From Agapetus fuscipes (lineage: Eukaryota; Arthropoda; Insecta; Trichoptera; Glossosomatidae): a stretch of 64,000 nucleotides of DNA. A program made the translations under genes and the position numbers. Each line of letters starts with the position of its first letter. Positions within the stretch are counted from its first letter, which is position 1. Below are positions 29,253-40,085 of this stretch, one piece after another. Below the pieces are notes generated by a model. The model was not told the origin of the DNA, searched no databases, and worked only from the letters and a program-made list of their open reading frames with translations. The DNA lies in NCBI GenBank assembly GCA_951799405.1, contig OX637343.1:3906001-3970000 (forward strand). Reading direction: 5' to 3'.

Positions 29253-29715
29253 TAAAAATAAAGTGGAATAATGTTTCACTTAAAAACTATTTTGTATGAT
29301 TATGTTTATAAAATTTATTTTTCATTTGTCGAAATATTTTGCTCGCAAAAGTGACATGCATTTTTAGAACTAGTGATGTTCAAGTATGTAGGTACTTCCT
29401 TATTGAAGTATGTAACTTCTATGCTTGTGGTAATAGATACTTGTGAAAATCATCTCGTACACAATGAGGTTGGAACATTTTTAAATTCGGAATTTATCAG
29501 ATATTTTCATACTTTCAACAACACTTTAATAAATTCCGTTGCCATGGTGATTTCATGGTTTCTATGGTGATATGTAAATAGATTGAAGACGGAGTCGAGA
29601 CACGTTGCTTACATAGAAAATGAGAAAAGCATTTCATATTTCGTGAGCGAGACAGCATAATAAACAATGTATGGTGTCAAAGACGGTGCACCATGTTGAT
29701 TGGTGCTGAATCACA
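29253..29715. other. No feature recognised
   Basis: AT-rich unique-looking sequence; no exon signals. Confidence 0.45.
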
Positions 29716-29815
29716 TTCATTGCCCCTCCATAGCAAGTGAACAGCTGATTCAAGGCAAATATTACCGATATTTGGTAGGTAAGAATTACCGTGGGGATGA
29801 GACTTCCAGCCCTGA
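29716..29815. mobile_element. MITE family P, right half
   Basis: AAGTGAACAGCTGATTCAAG, GGTAGGTAAGAATTACCGTG, GATGAGACTTCCAGCCCTG. Confidence 0.6.
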
Positions 29816-29957
29816 TCATTTCTTCCTCTCTACGCGTCTACGTCTCGTAGCTATCTATGTATACCTGTTCCGCTACGTTGTGCTAGTACCTATATATAGC
29901 GGTCCGCGTAGGCTGGGGCGCTCTGACGTCACGCGTAGACCTGCCTGCAATCGATAT

Positions 29958-29983
29958 ACATACACACACACACACACACACAA
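29958..29983. repeat. (CA)n microsatellite
   Basis: Pure CA run of about 11 units. Confidence 0.9.
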
Positions 29984-30058
29984 CCACCAGGATTACACTC
30001 CGAGTATAAAGCATCGCGTAAACTCCCCACGATCGCGTAAATATTTAAATACGTATAT

Positions 30059-30911
30059 CAGGGGTGCCCATACTTTTTCTTGAGGAGATCGACCTAGGAA
30101 AAATTTATGAATAGGAGATCGACATTTTAACTGCTTAGCCCACCAAATGTAACTCATAATACATAATGTATAAATATTCAAAAAAAATTAATAAAAAAAT
30201 TAGCATAAGTAAAACTACATTGAGTGCAAAATGTCAAATCTGTATTAAATTTTTAATCTCTAACATTTCAAAAAGAAATTAAAATAATACTGGTACAATA
30301 TAAAAATTAAAATTATCTTAATGCTGATGTCGAAGCGTGGCATTGCGCTGCCTCAGTTCTTGTTTATCGTATACGCCATTGAGAAAAAAATTCATGAGCA
30401 ATGTTTGCATGTGTACTGGACCAATGTGTCTTATGAAATCAAGAAATTTATTTAAAAAATATTTAAAAGAACTCTCACATTATTGAGTTTTACGGTTTTT
30501 CTTAGCTCAGATTGTGTAGAATTTGATTCATAAGACAACTGCATGACAAAGTCATATTTGACAAGATTGGCGTATACGATAAACAAGAACTGGGGGAGCG
30601 ATTGGTGGTCCTTCACAAAATGTTTGTAGTTAAGGATATTCTAGACGCAAGCAGGCTGTCAGGTGGTCATTTGTGAGACGAGTACGATATTTTGATTTTA
30701 TTATTTTCATATGAGAAAATGCAGACTCGCACAGAGCAGTTATTTGCAGTACTATTTGCTTTTTTTACTATTTACTACTAAACTATTAACGGATATTTCA
30801 TTTCGGGTATAGATGACCAGTAAGGATTACTGCCAAAAAAATGGGAAAATTTTAGTTATCCTCGGCGATCGACCTTAAAACCTCCCGCGATCGCCCGTTT
30901 GGGCACCTCTG
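30059..30911. mobile_element. 853-bp hAT element with perfect 8-bp TSD
   Basis: Termini CAGGGGTGCCCATACTTTTT and inverted GTTTGGGCACCTCTG. ACGTATAT is duplicated at 30051-30058 and 30912-30919. GATCGACC-type motifs near both ends are inverted. A 239-bp inverted-repeat unit lies inside (30354-30592). No intact transposase. Confidence 0.9.
30354..30592. mobile_element. Inverted-repeat unit nested in the hAT element
   Basis: CAGTTCTTGTTTATCGTATA and the inverted TATACGATAAACAAGAACTG give a 25-bp perfect repeat. Interior is homologous to 53208-53440. No TSD seen, so it may be an internal hAT structure. Confidence 0.6.
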
Positions 30912-30946
30912 ACGTATATATAAAACTTTTATTTGATTTAAGTTTT

Positions 30947-31084
30947 CAAAATATGTTAACATTTTAAATTAATACTTAATGCCTGCGCACACATACACGT
31001 GTAATTTCGCGCTTACATATTAAAATCCAAACCTCAAATGAACATAAGCCCTAAAACTCGTGCCGACCTGCCATGAAACATGAG
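30947..31084 (-). mobile_element. Rep-B fragment
   Basis: ATATGTTAACATTTTAAATT, ACACGTGTAATTTCGCGCTT, AAACCTCAAATGAACATAAG; head lost. Confidence 0.6.
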
Positions 31085-31283
31085 TTTGGAGTGTTAATAT
31101 ATCTTTGAAACTTAGATGATATATTTTTACAGGATTCCTGAAAAAGTTAATTAGTGGAATAGCCAAAGTCATAATTAAAGAGTAGCATGTATGAAAAAAG
31201 TTGGGATTGGAATAAGACAAAAAATGGTAGTCCATCTGTAATGTTAGCGGCTAAGTCTTTTAAAGGGCGGTCATCCTCATACC

Positions 31284-31440
31284 AACCGTTCCGTGGTCTG
31301 GTGGTTAACACTTTTGACTTGTAAATGGAAGTTTGTGGGTTCGAATCCCGGCGGCGTGTTCCCATTCCACCACTCAACTCGAATGTTCACTCACACATGC
31401 ACACGGAAGTATTGCAGATGAGTGAACCTAGCTGAAAACC
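31284..31440 (+). mobile_element. SINE-D (tRNA-like head, distinct body)
   Basis: Box A CGTGGTCTGGTGG, box B GGGTTCGAATCCC, then GTTCCCATTCCACCACTCAA and GAATGTTCACTCACACATGC. The same body, inverted, is at 33772-33823. Confidence 0.65.
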
Positions 31441-31802
31441 AACTGTTATCAAATAGCTATATACTGGCACCATTGAGGTATATATATAGAGTCGCAACAA
31501 TCATACAATCAGGAAAAAAATGTCAAGCCGAAGTCCGTTGGAAACGTTTTAATGCAGATGCAAGGAGACAATCAGTTTTTATCCCGCTTCTGCATCGAAT
31601 AACGCGCACTGTACTCTCAGGTTAAAACGAGATAGCAATAATTTTACGAAACACGTGGCACACTTCAAACACGACAAAAAGGGTTGAGATCTCATTATTC
31701 TATGATACAGAATTCCCCTACAGTTATTATATTAAAATATGCATGTCAGAATAAAATGAAATTTCCAGAATAACATTTTACATTTAACAAAGGTTTCATA
31801 AA
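31441..31802. other. No feature recognised
   Basis: The 67-codon + ORF ending 31625 (AEVRWKRFNADARRQSVFIP) is protein-like, but no domain or clear splice pair supports it. Confidence 0.35.
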
Positions 31803-32058
31803 ATCTAATCTAATCTAATCTAAGTTGCAAAGATATGTTACATTGGAGATTCACATTACATGCATTTTCACAACCAGACACGTACAAGTTCGCGCTTGCA
31901 CATGCCTCATGTGAACCTACAACATAAAAACCAAATCTCAAATGGACATACACCCTGCAACTCTTGCCGTCCTTCCCTGAGACAGGGGTGACATTGGCAA
32001 AGTGAACCATTTTTACAGCATGGGTGGTCAGCCGCATACCAACCTATAAGTCAAGGAA
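31803..32058 (-). mobile_element. Rep-B copy, full length, young
   Basis: By eye identical over its whole length to 32376-32632, from CTAATCTAATCTAATCTAAG to ACCTATAAGTCAAGGAA. Subfamily B1. Confidence 0.88.
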
Positions 32059-32375
32059 TAAGTAAATAAAGAATTCAGATAATTGAAATATGCTGTAGGA
32101 AAAGTTAGACTAACACTTTACTCCCCTACAATTTATAAATGTACTACATTCCTCTGGAAATATGAAAGTCATAACTCATAATACAGTATATTCAGATATA
32201 TGCTCACAATAGATTCTAAGCGTTCTCCGCATAGATGTTCCAAAGTTGTTTTTTTCTCGGCGGGCAAACATGACACTTTTACGTAATTTTGCTCCTTAAC
32301 TACTAAAAAAAATATGAGTTTGTCTTCAACCAGCAACCCGGCAGTATAAAACCTTATGTCTATGTTAAATGTGTG
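32059..32375. other. No feature recognised
   Basis: Spacer between two identical Rep-B copies; unique-looking. Confidence 0.45.
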
Positions 32376-32632
32376 ATCTAATCTAATCTAATCTAAGTTG
32401 CAAAGATATGTTACATTGGAGATTCACATTACATGCATTTTCACAACCAGACACGTACAAGTTCGCGCTTGCACATGCCTCATGTGAACCTACAACATAA
32501 AAACCAAATCTCAAATGGACATACACCCTGCAACTCTTGCCGTCCTTCCCTGAGACAGGGGTGACATTGGCAAAGTGAACCATTTTTACAGCATGGGTGG
32601 TCAGCCGCATACCAACCTATAAGTCAAGGAAC
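32376..32632 (-). mobile_element. Rep-B copy, identical to 31803-32058
   Basis: Different flanks from its twin, so either two recent insertions from one source or a local copy event. Confidence 0.88.
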
Positions 32633-32721
32633 ACACACGACAAATTACATTTTATACATCACTAAATAATAATATCCAAATACATAATATCCATTTACAA
32701 ATAAAAACAAATTCCAATTTA

Positions 32722-32818
32722 ATAAACCCTAGCCGCCAACATTACAGATCAACCGCCATTTCTTTCTGTCCTTACATACTTCTTTCATTTCCTCCAGGGT
32801 CATAATTTTCTTCTTCGT
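32722..32818 (-). pseudogene. RTE-like LINE RT C-terminal fragment
   Basis: CTAGCCGCCAACATTACAGA, CTTTCTGTCCTTACATACTT, TTTCATTTCCTCCAGGGTCA: close to 25468-25605. Confidence 0.5.
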
Positions 32819-33771
32819 GAAATTAATGAAAATAGATTTAAGAAAAACTTTTTTTTTACAAAAATAAATTATATCACACGTAATATTTTTAAAATTGCGC
32901 TAATAAACATTATTGGTATACAAAAGCTCTTACGTTCTTTCGTATTTTTATTAATATTTTTTTCCCTACTTTTAGGGGAAAAAATATGTAGCTCTACTTA
33001 TGCGTTCGATATGTCGGTTTGACTTCACAGCGACGAAATATTTAAAGTTAAACAATTGTTTTAATAATTAATTTGTGCTAGGATCCCATGTGTTTTAACT
33101 TGTGCATGTTTTATAATTGATCAAGTTCACAAACAAAGGTGTTTGAAAACTCCAATCACAATATTTAGCCATTTATAGCAGTATGTATTAGCACCTGTCA
33201 CGTCCGCTCGCTGAGTAAGTCTGCGTGAGACTGACGGGCCGTTTTTCTCGAGTATGACTTTCTACCATACTACAGGGTACCTAGTGTTTCGAGAAGAGTT
33301 ACTTCTCTAGTATATATACCTCAATGACTGGCACACAAGCAATTTAATGCACATACACAGTTATGAGTGTTGAAAATTGATAAATAAGACAGCTGGATTA
33401 CATTTAATGAAAAGTTGAAGTTTTATTTATTTAGTTTCTATATAAATGACTCTTGAAAATGACGACAGTCAAAAGTACTCGAGGATAAAATAACAAATAT
33501 TAAAAAAAGAAAAATACTTACGTTTTATAAGAAATTCAATAGATGAAGATGAATTTTCACTAAGTAAATGCACAAACCTTTATAAGTTAAAGGTATTTCG
33601 TTTCGATATCGAGGTAGAATTGAATTATAGCCCAATGTAATGAATTCGCTGCAGATTGTATTAAAAACTTTATAAAATTGGATCAGCAATTTGAAAAAAT
33701 CGAAAGTTCACCAAAAACAGCACGAAAATGTTCTCGAAAAGCAAAAATATATTTACTAGTAACAGTGAAAC
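32819..33771. other. No confirmed feature; one marginal exon-like site
   Basis: AT-rich. A 38-bp - segment (33522-33559) between TTTACTTAG and GTAAGTAT reads ENSSSSIEFLIK, but is too short to trust. TATATATA near 33310 is not supported as a promoter. Confidence 0.35.
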
Positions 33772-34067
33772 CCGTGTGCATGTGTGAGTGAACATTCGAG
33801 TTGAGTGGTGGAATGGGAACACGCATCCCGGCGTAGCATAAAAAAATACCATTTATATTTACAAATACGCCTTTCGCTGGGTGAAAATTTCATATACCTT
33901 CACCAAAGACCGGTCACTTAAGGTCCATCCAGCCTTACAGCAACTGGGTCTTGCTTGAGAATTGGCGTTTTCTACAGCGACGACCAAGCTCGCAGAGGGC
34001 TCTTGAGGTGTGATTCATATAAACACAGCGCTCACCAAATAAATCATCCTAATATTATTATTATAAC
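33772..34067 (+). mobile_element. Chimera: inverted SINE-D piece joined to SINE1a
   Basis: 33772-33823 is SINE-D body on - (GTGAACATTCGAGTTGAGTG). From ATCCCGGCGTAGCATA (33824) it is SINE1a on + through CAAATAAATCATCCTAATAT. The switch occurs at the shared CCCGGCG after box B. Confidence 0.6.
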
Positions 34068-34090
34068 CGGTCCTATAATAATATTATTAT

Positions 34091-34567
34091 GACGGTCCGT
34101 AGTTCAGTGGTAACACTTCGGACTCTGAATGGAAGGTTGTGGGTTCGAATCCCGGCTGAGCACAAAAAATATACCATTTACATTTTCAAATTTGCTCTTC
34201 GCTGGGTTGAAAAATTCATAAACTTTTACCTATGACCGTCACCAAAGGTCCAGCAACTGGGTCTTGCTTGAGAATTGGCGCCTTGTACCGACGACGACCA
34301 AGCTCGTAAAAAAGGTCGATAGCTCAATTGGTAGAATGCTTGCATTCCATGCCGAGAGCAAGGGTTCGATCTCTAGGTTTACTCAGCCTTCACAAGAAAT
34401 GAGAACCAGCCCCCGCGGGAGCTGGGAAATTCCCACTTCAACTGAAAGTGGTTGGTGTGAGGCCGGCCCCCTTACCCGTAAAAATAAATAGGTCCCGAAT
34501 CGCCACATGCGACCCCTTCGGTGATAATGCAGGCAAGAAGTTACGCTATATGTGTAGCTTAGGTGCG
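34091..34567 (+). mobile_element. SINE1-SINE2 dimer
   Basis: SINE1 head GACGGTCCGTAGTTCAGTGG with box B GGGTTCGAATCCC, then core to ACCAAGCTCGTA. After AAAAA, SINE2 starts (GGTCGATAGCTCAATTGGTA, box B GGGTTCGATCTC) and ends ATATGTGTAGCTTAGGTGCG plus T-run. Two Pol III-like heads in one unit; same junction at 44117-44483 and 52011-52783. Confidence 0.8.
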
Positions 34568-34943
34568 TTTTTTTTTATTAACCTATATGTCAGGGAATAA
34601 CTATGCGAAATTTCATATTATTTTCTTTCGGATAGTTATTATCTCTAAAACACTTGATTTCATGATGCACACTAAAATTTCCATAGCTCGCTAATCTCCG
34701 CGAGCAGCGTCATATCTGCCGCTTGGAGTGAGCCATGGGCATTGTGTCGCCCCCTCCCTGTGCATTTTATTATTTGATTTCCTCTCGAGATGTCACCGTG
34801 GCCGGGCTGAGAGGGCCCTTGGTGTCTGCCTCTCTGGGCTGCAGGGGCGGAGGGCCACTTGACAATGCACCGTCTGTACCAGTGATGGGCAAAGTACGAC
34901 CCGCGAAAGCATTTAATCCGGCCCGCCGACGGTTCTATGGCAT

Positions 34944-35195
34944 CTAATCTAATCTAATCTAAGCTGCAAAGATATATATCATTTAAGATTTATACTAAAT
35001 GCATTCCCACAAGCAGATATGTATAATTTCGCGCTAACACATGCCGCATGTGGACCTACAATATAAAAACCCAATCTCAAATGAACATAAGCCTTGCAAC
35101 TCTTGCCGTCCTTCCCTGAAACAGGGGTGACATTAGCAAAGTGAACCATTTTTACAGCATGGGTGGGTCAGCCGCATACCAACCTATAAGTCAAG
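34944..35195 (-). mobile_element. Rep-B retroposon copy, full length
   Basis: TCTAATCTAATCTAATCTAA to CCAACCTATAAGTCAAG; subfamily B1, inserted within the hAT element and abutting the LINE 3' end. Confidence 0.85.
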
Positions 35196-35196
35196 T

Positions 35197-35745
35197 CAAC
35201 TTTCTTCAGATCAAAAGCCTCGAAGGCTCAGAACCTCCCGCACCACAATCGTCCAGGACTCTCTGTCTTGTGCTGCTTCCCTCCATGGTCCCCTCACTCT
35301 CAGAACTTCGGCGTCGGCTTTAACGTTGTCTGCCCATCGCATCTTGGGACATCCGAGTGGTCTAACACACCTGAGGGGGCACCATCCAAGACTGTTCTGA
35401 TGATCCTGGAGTCCTCTGCACGTGCTACATGTCTGGCCCACTGGAGTCTTCTTGATTACATTACATTACTATGTTTGGGTCTTGAAATACGGACATCAGC
35501 TCCGCGTTACGTCCGATACGTCCGAGAATGCGACAAAGCATTTTGTTCTTAAATACCTGGAGAGATTTCTCTTGTTTCTGAGTCAGCTTCCAGGCTTCGC
35601 ATTCGTACAACACATTCGTGCACATGAATAGTATATGGCTTGCGAGAATGGTATTTTGACGGTCCAGAAGTATAAAGTAGATTCTACTTCGTAGAATAAT
35701 AGACGCATAGGTAAAGGAGCAAGCTAGGCTAGCCGCGTAGTTCAT
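35197..35745 (-). pseudogene. LINE RT C-terminal fragment (KMRWADN-type)
   Basis: On -: LYECEAWKLTQKQEKSLQVF then KNKMLCRILGRIGRNAELMS. In a shifted frame PLGCPKMRWADNVKADAEVL, VRGPWREAAQDRESWTIVVR, EVLSLRGF. This is the usual C-terminus of endonuclease-RT LINEs (E.W.L..KQ...L..F, RW.D.V..D, AQDR..W). One frameshift near 35440. Confidence 0.75.
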
Positions 35746-36072
35746 GATTCGACCATGAAATTGCGGGAAAACTCAATCAGACTTTTGAAACTCAAAACAC
35801 CTTTTCGCGCTGCTGAAAGTTACTTCGTCACAGCTCGAACCTGCATTCGAAAATATTAGGGCAAATCAAAGCAATTTCATATGTCTCACACGCCTACCAT
35901 GGCAGTGCCTCGGATCAATTGTAATTTTTAACATTTGTTAAGTGTGTATTGCTCTAAAGTTTTTATATGACATAAAGTTTCAACACAAAATACATCTTTC
36001 TTATAATTCTTATCTTCCTTTGAATTTGTTTAAAATTTCTGCTCGACCATTAAGGAAGTTTGCCCGTCACTG

Positions 36073-37296
36073 GTCTATACCTACCCTGTATTGTGAGGTT
36101 AGAATAGATGCGAAAAATTATTATTGCGTCGTATTAAAGGCAGGACTTCATCTTTCTATGCAAAAACAATCCTTCCTGTATACCTTAAATTAATGTGTTT
36201 AAGTCATACTCTGAAATCGGTATATTTTTGAGTAGAATTGCCGTGAAGGAAAAAAGTAAAATAGATTATCGTATTGATTTGCCTATTTAAAGAAAATATA
36301 TTATATATTTTACAATAAATATGTAGTGTATGTAATTATTTATGTGTCTTGACGTTTAAATTCTAGAATTTCCACCTGTTCTTTTCGGTTTTCCCTTTAG
36401 TTGTAATCGTGATCATGTTTACTTTTCATTATTTCGTTTCGGGATTATGTTATTTATTCTGCGCTCCACACAGATGTGCGGCTCCTACCACACACCCCAT
36501 GCAGTAATCACATAGAGGAGCAGAAATGAACTTGCTGCATTGATACATACTATAGCTCACATTTGTGTCAGTCCTGTCAAACGTTGCAGTTGTGTAGTCA
36601 GACAAAACATGGTTTCACGTGTCAAATTTTATGTTTTCTTTCTGTCTCCATTTTGTGTTTAGACACTTAATTATAACACATGCCATAATGTCTTAAAATA
36701 ATGCCCTTTTCCTTAAAATTCGACATTTTTGTTTATCACAAGATTTACACCGCATGCGTCTTCATATGTTCGGACTGGTCCGGGCATAGTACGCACGCGG
36801 CAATGCTGCCACCTTTCTAGAAACAATTTTTACAATCGCCCGAGTTTTTTTTTTGTACACATGGAAATGCAGCTGTGGAGTTCTTTATTCTCTTTCTTAC
36901 TACGGACATTTTCTGAAGTAGGTTGAAACAGATATAATTATGTTGTCTATTTCGTTATAATAATTTCTAGTCCACAGATAGCAAGTCAATGGCACAGCCC
37001 ACTACACGACTATCATACTTACTTATACAGGCGTCTGAGTCTGTCTGCGGTTTGACTCAACACTTTTATCTCCGTCAAATATTGACAAATCGACAATATT
37101 CTCCTCCCCGCAGGCACACCACCACCCACTTGTGTTTTACACAGCGCCCTCTCACACCTTGTTTCATTTCACCTTTACTCATTCCCCTGTCTCAGTAGGT
37201 ATACATATATTAGGATGTACTATTTATTTGAAAGATTATATAGATCTTCAATTTTGGTTTCAAGGATACGTTTTGTGTTATGACCCAGTACAATAA
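36073..37296. other. No feature recognised over 1.2 kb
   Basis: AT-rich unique-looking sequence; no repeat family member, no credible exon pair. Confidence 0.45.
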
Positions 37297-37573
37297 GACC
37301 GGTCCGTAGTCCAGTGGTAACACTTCTAACTCGTAAATGGAAGGTTGTGGGTTCGAATCCCGGCGGAGTACAAAAAAATACCATTTATATTTTCAAATTT
37401 GCTCTTCGCTGGGTTGAAAAAATCATAACCCTTTCAAAGACCGGTCATCAAAAGGTCCATCCTGCCTTACAGCAACTGGGTCTTTTTTGAGAATTGGCGC
37501 TTGCAAGCTTGCAAAGGCTTTTGAAGTGTGATACACACAAAAACAGCGCTCACCAAATAAATCAGCCTAATTA
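37297..37573 (+). mobile_element. SINE1a
   Basis: GACCGGTCCGTAGTCCAGTG, box B GGGTTCGAATCCC, core (small deletion near GCGCTTGCAAGC), tail GCGCTCACCAAATAAATCAG. Confidence 0.8.
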
Positions 37574-37737
37574 TTTTTTTTAATAATATTTTGTGAATAG
37601 TTCAACATCTTATCTGGAATAAGGAAATCCTATCCATAAAAATCTTGAATATCTTATTCTTTCCACAACTGGTTTGTTTTTCAAAGATGGTATTTTTTGT
37701 AAATATTTTCTAATATTGTTTTCTCTTTTTGTTGCAG

Positions 37738-37795
37738 GTTAGTTGAGCTTAAGAATGAACACCTTCCATGTGAATCCAAGAACCTGCGAGAAACG
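37738..37795 (+). CDS. Candidate 58-bp internal exon, unknown protein
   Basis: Strong acceptor (poly-pyrimidine then TTTTTGTTGCAG) and donor GTAACT. Only one frame is open: one base, then LVELKNEHLPCESKNLRET. Charged composition could be helical. Phase-compatible with 2803-2850. Unconfirmed. Confidence 0.33.
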
Positions 37796-38309
37796 GTAAC
37801 TTCCGTCTTTTCCGTTCGTAAAAAAATGGTGAATAGTTAAAGATTATTTTTCTTGTTATTTACCTACATAATTTTGTATAGAAGTTGATGACTCTGTCCT
37901 GCCTGTAGCCCGGCCAAGTGATGTCACATTTTATTCCCACATCTTCAATGAGCCGAGTACATAATTAGCAGAAAAGATAACCCTTTCTCATCTCTCAAAA
38001 GTATCTATATAATTTTTCATTCAAAATTTCGTCTGAAACTTGAACAACTTTATTAGTTAATACTGTAATGATCTTAGTAGGTACGAGTTGTCCTCGAATA
38101 AGTACTCCATTGATAAGATTAAGTGAATTTTTATGTTGAACAATACCTGTTTATATTAAAGTTTACTTTTACTTTTGCTAACTTCTCATTGGCATTTTTC
38201 TTGACAAGAATATGCATGTTAACCTGAAACGCAGGGTCTTTGAGTCATGCGTGCATTCAGTATCCACCTGCGACTTTAAAACAAAAGGGTTCACTCAGTA
38301 TAGCGTCAA
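37796..38309. other. No feature recognised
   Basis: Unique-looking; would be intron if the preceding exon is real. Confidence 0.4.
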
Positions 38310-38663
38310 CAGACTGAGGACGTGCCAAAGAGTCATTGAAATGAGGATACTGAGTCTCAGAGACAGGGTTCCAAACCAGGAGATCCATTGACGCACTAGT
38401 GTCACTGATGTCATACAGCAAGTGGCCTGCTTAAAGTGACGCTGGGTAGGTCACGTCGCAAGGCAGGACCATGACAGGTGACCGAAAAGGTCATGCAGTG
38501 GCGGCCCAGAACGTCTAAGCGGGGAGTGGAGAGACCCCAACTGAGGTGGCTGGACGACATCAAGAGAATTGCAGGCAGAGGATGGCTGAACACAGCAGCC
38601 GATTGGCAAACATGGAGAGGATTGGAGGAGGCCTACGTCCAGGATTGGACTGAAAAAGGCTGA
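38310..38663 (+). pseudogene. LINE RT C-terminus (RPQLRWLDDIKR-type)
   Basis: Reads RVIEMRILSLRDRVPNQEIH, a stop, TSVTDVIQQV, a stop, RWVGHVARQDH, a stop, then open VMQWRPRTSKRGVERPQLRW, LDDIKRIAGRGWLNTAADWQ, TWRGLEEAYVQDWTEKG and stop. This is the C-terminal tail of a widespread endonuclease-RT LINE group of invertebrates. Several stops show it is dead. A (GGAA)n stretch follows. Confidence 0.8.
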
Positions 38664-38744
38664 GGATGGAAGGAAGGAAGGAAGAAAAGCTTCCCATTGA
38701 ATAATTTTAATACATATATTTTGTACTTAGTGGAGTAGTTGGCT

Positions 38745-38908
38745 TATAATAATCTAGAATCTAAGTTGCAAGGATGTAATCACATTCATAGCTCATACTC
38801 GTATCACATGCATGCTCACAAACAAACACGTGTAAGTTCGCGCTTACAAATGCTGAATGTGTACTTAGAAATTAAAATCCAAACCTCAAATGAACATAAA
38901 CCCTGCGT
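38745..38908 (-). mobile_element. Rep-B copy, head missing
   Basis: TAGAATCTAAGTTGCAAGGA to AATGAACATAAACCCTGCG; subfamily B2. Confidence 0.7.
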
Positions 38909-39419
38909 ACGGCTTCATGTGAATAATATTTTATTTTTATAATTTGAAAAAGGTTAATAAATTTTTCATGCAAAAAAATATAATTGTCATTTCCTATGTG
39001 AAAACTACCGGGGGGGAGGGTACCTTTTGTTATTTTTAGTTATAGCCTATAGGAAGCGAACACTTATTTGAAGTGCTAGCATCTGCAGTACACGAGCATT
39101 TTTACTGCCGCCTTCTAGATCCATACTAACATTATCTCCATGCACATCCTCTCGTGTGTTTTATAAGGGAGACAGATACTCTCAAGTCCCGGCTTCCTCG
39201 TGCACTTGTACACTCTACATAGTCTGGTATCTCACGTAGCATCATCGGCAGTGAGGCTGGCTACTTCCTGCCGCCCGCCAACGCTTGCGGCGGCATGCCC
39301 CGCCACTCCATTTCCCTGCCATCATGCTCCTCATCATTAATGGTGTGCCCGTGCATGCGAGCCGGGTCAACAGCTCTCTTGTGCTTCCTTTTCCCGAACT
39401 GCATAGATTACGGATGTTG
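38909..39419. other. No feature recognised
   Basis: Includes a poly-G stretch near 39010; no gene signals. Confidence 0.45.
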
Positions 39420-39572
39420 TTGATTTATAATTTGGTATGAGGTTGACCCATACTTTAAAAAATGGGTCACTTTTCCAATTACGCCCCTGTTTCAGGGAAG
39501 GTTGGCAAGAGTTGCAGGGGTTATGTTCATTTGAGGTTTGGATTTTAATTTGTAAGCTCGAACTTACACGTA
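39420..39572 (+). mobile_element. Rep-B copy, 3' part missing
   Basis: TGATTTATAATTTGGTATGA, CTTTTCCAATTACGCCCCTG, ATTTGAGGTTTGGATTTTAA; faces the next - copy. Confidence 0.65.
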
Positions 39573-39629
39573 AAACCCTAGCACTCTGGTTTGAAATGCA
39601 AGAGTTCTAGATTGAGATTGTATTTTGGA

Positions 39630-39874
39630 TGAAGTTGCAAAGATATCTTACATTCAAGATTAATTTTACATGGATTCCCATAAGCAGACACGTATAAGTT
39701 CGCGCTTACGCATGCCGCATGTGGACTTACAATACAAAAACCCAAATCTCAAATGAACATACACCCTGCAACTCTTGCCGACCTTCCCTGAAACAGGGGC
39801 GAAATTGGCAAAGTGAACCATTTTCTACTGCATAGGAGGTCAGCCGCATATCAACCTACATATAAGTCAAGGAA
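39630..39874 (-). mobile_element. Rep-B retroposon copy
   Basis: GAAGTTGCAAAGATATCTTA to CTACATATAAGTCAAGGAAC; subfamily B1. Confidence 0.8.
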
Positions 39875-39934
39875 CCTACACAATAAATTACATTTTTAAA
39901 ATCAATAAATAATAATATTTATTAACTAAAACTT

Positions 39935-40085
39935 AATATGGCCGCCAACATCAAAGATCAACCGCCATTTCTTTCTGTCCCTACGTACTTCTTTCATTTC
40001 ATCCAGAGTCATAACCTTCTTCATGCAAGCTCTCCTTTTATTATGACTGGATATCCCATTCATTCGCTATTTCAGAAACTCCCAC
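39935..40085 (-). pseudogene. RTE-like LINE RT C-terminal fragment
   Basis: GCCGCCAACATCAAAGATCA, ATCCAGAGTCATAACCTTCT, TCATGCAAGCTCTCCTTTTA as at 25468-25605. Confidence 0.55.

Larger units (their letters stand above)
34880..36072. mobile_element. 1.2-kb hAT element with nested repeats
   Basis: Termini CAGTGATGGGCAAAGTACG and inverted AAGTTTGCCCGTCACTG. Flanks GTCTGTAC (34872-34879) and GTCTATAC (36073-36080) are an 8-bp TSD with one change. Contains a Rep-B copy and an LINE RT fragment; no hAT transposase recognised. Confidence 0.75.

Noticed and set aside
29700..30083. 127-codon + ORF at 29700
   Set aside because: Crosses a MITE half and a (CA)n run; no domain.
33522..33559. 38-bp - strand exon between TTTACTTAG and GTAAGTAT
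   Set aside because: Too short, weak pyrimidine tract; a random open frame is likely.
37297..37365. True tRNA gene at SINE1 heads (also SINE2, SINE-C, SINE-D)
   Set aside because: Box A/B are present, but the acceptor and anticodon stems do not pair and the sequence runs into SINE bodies.
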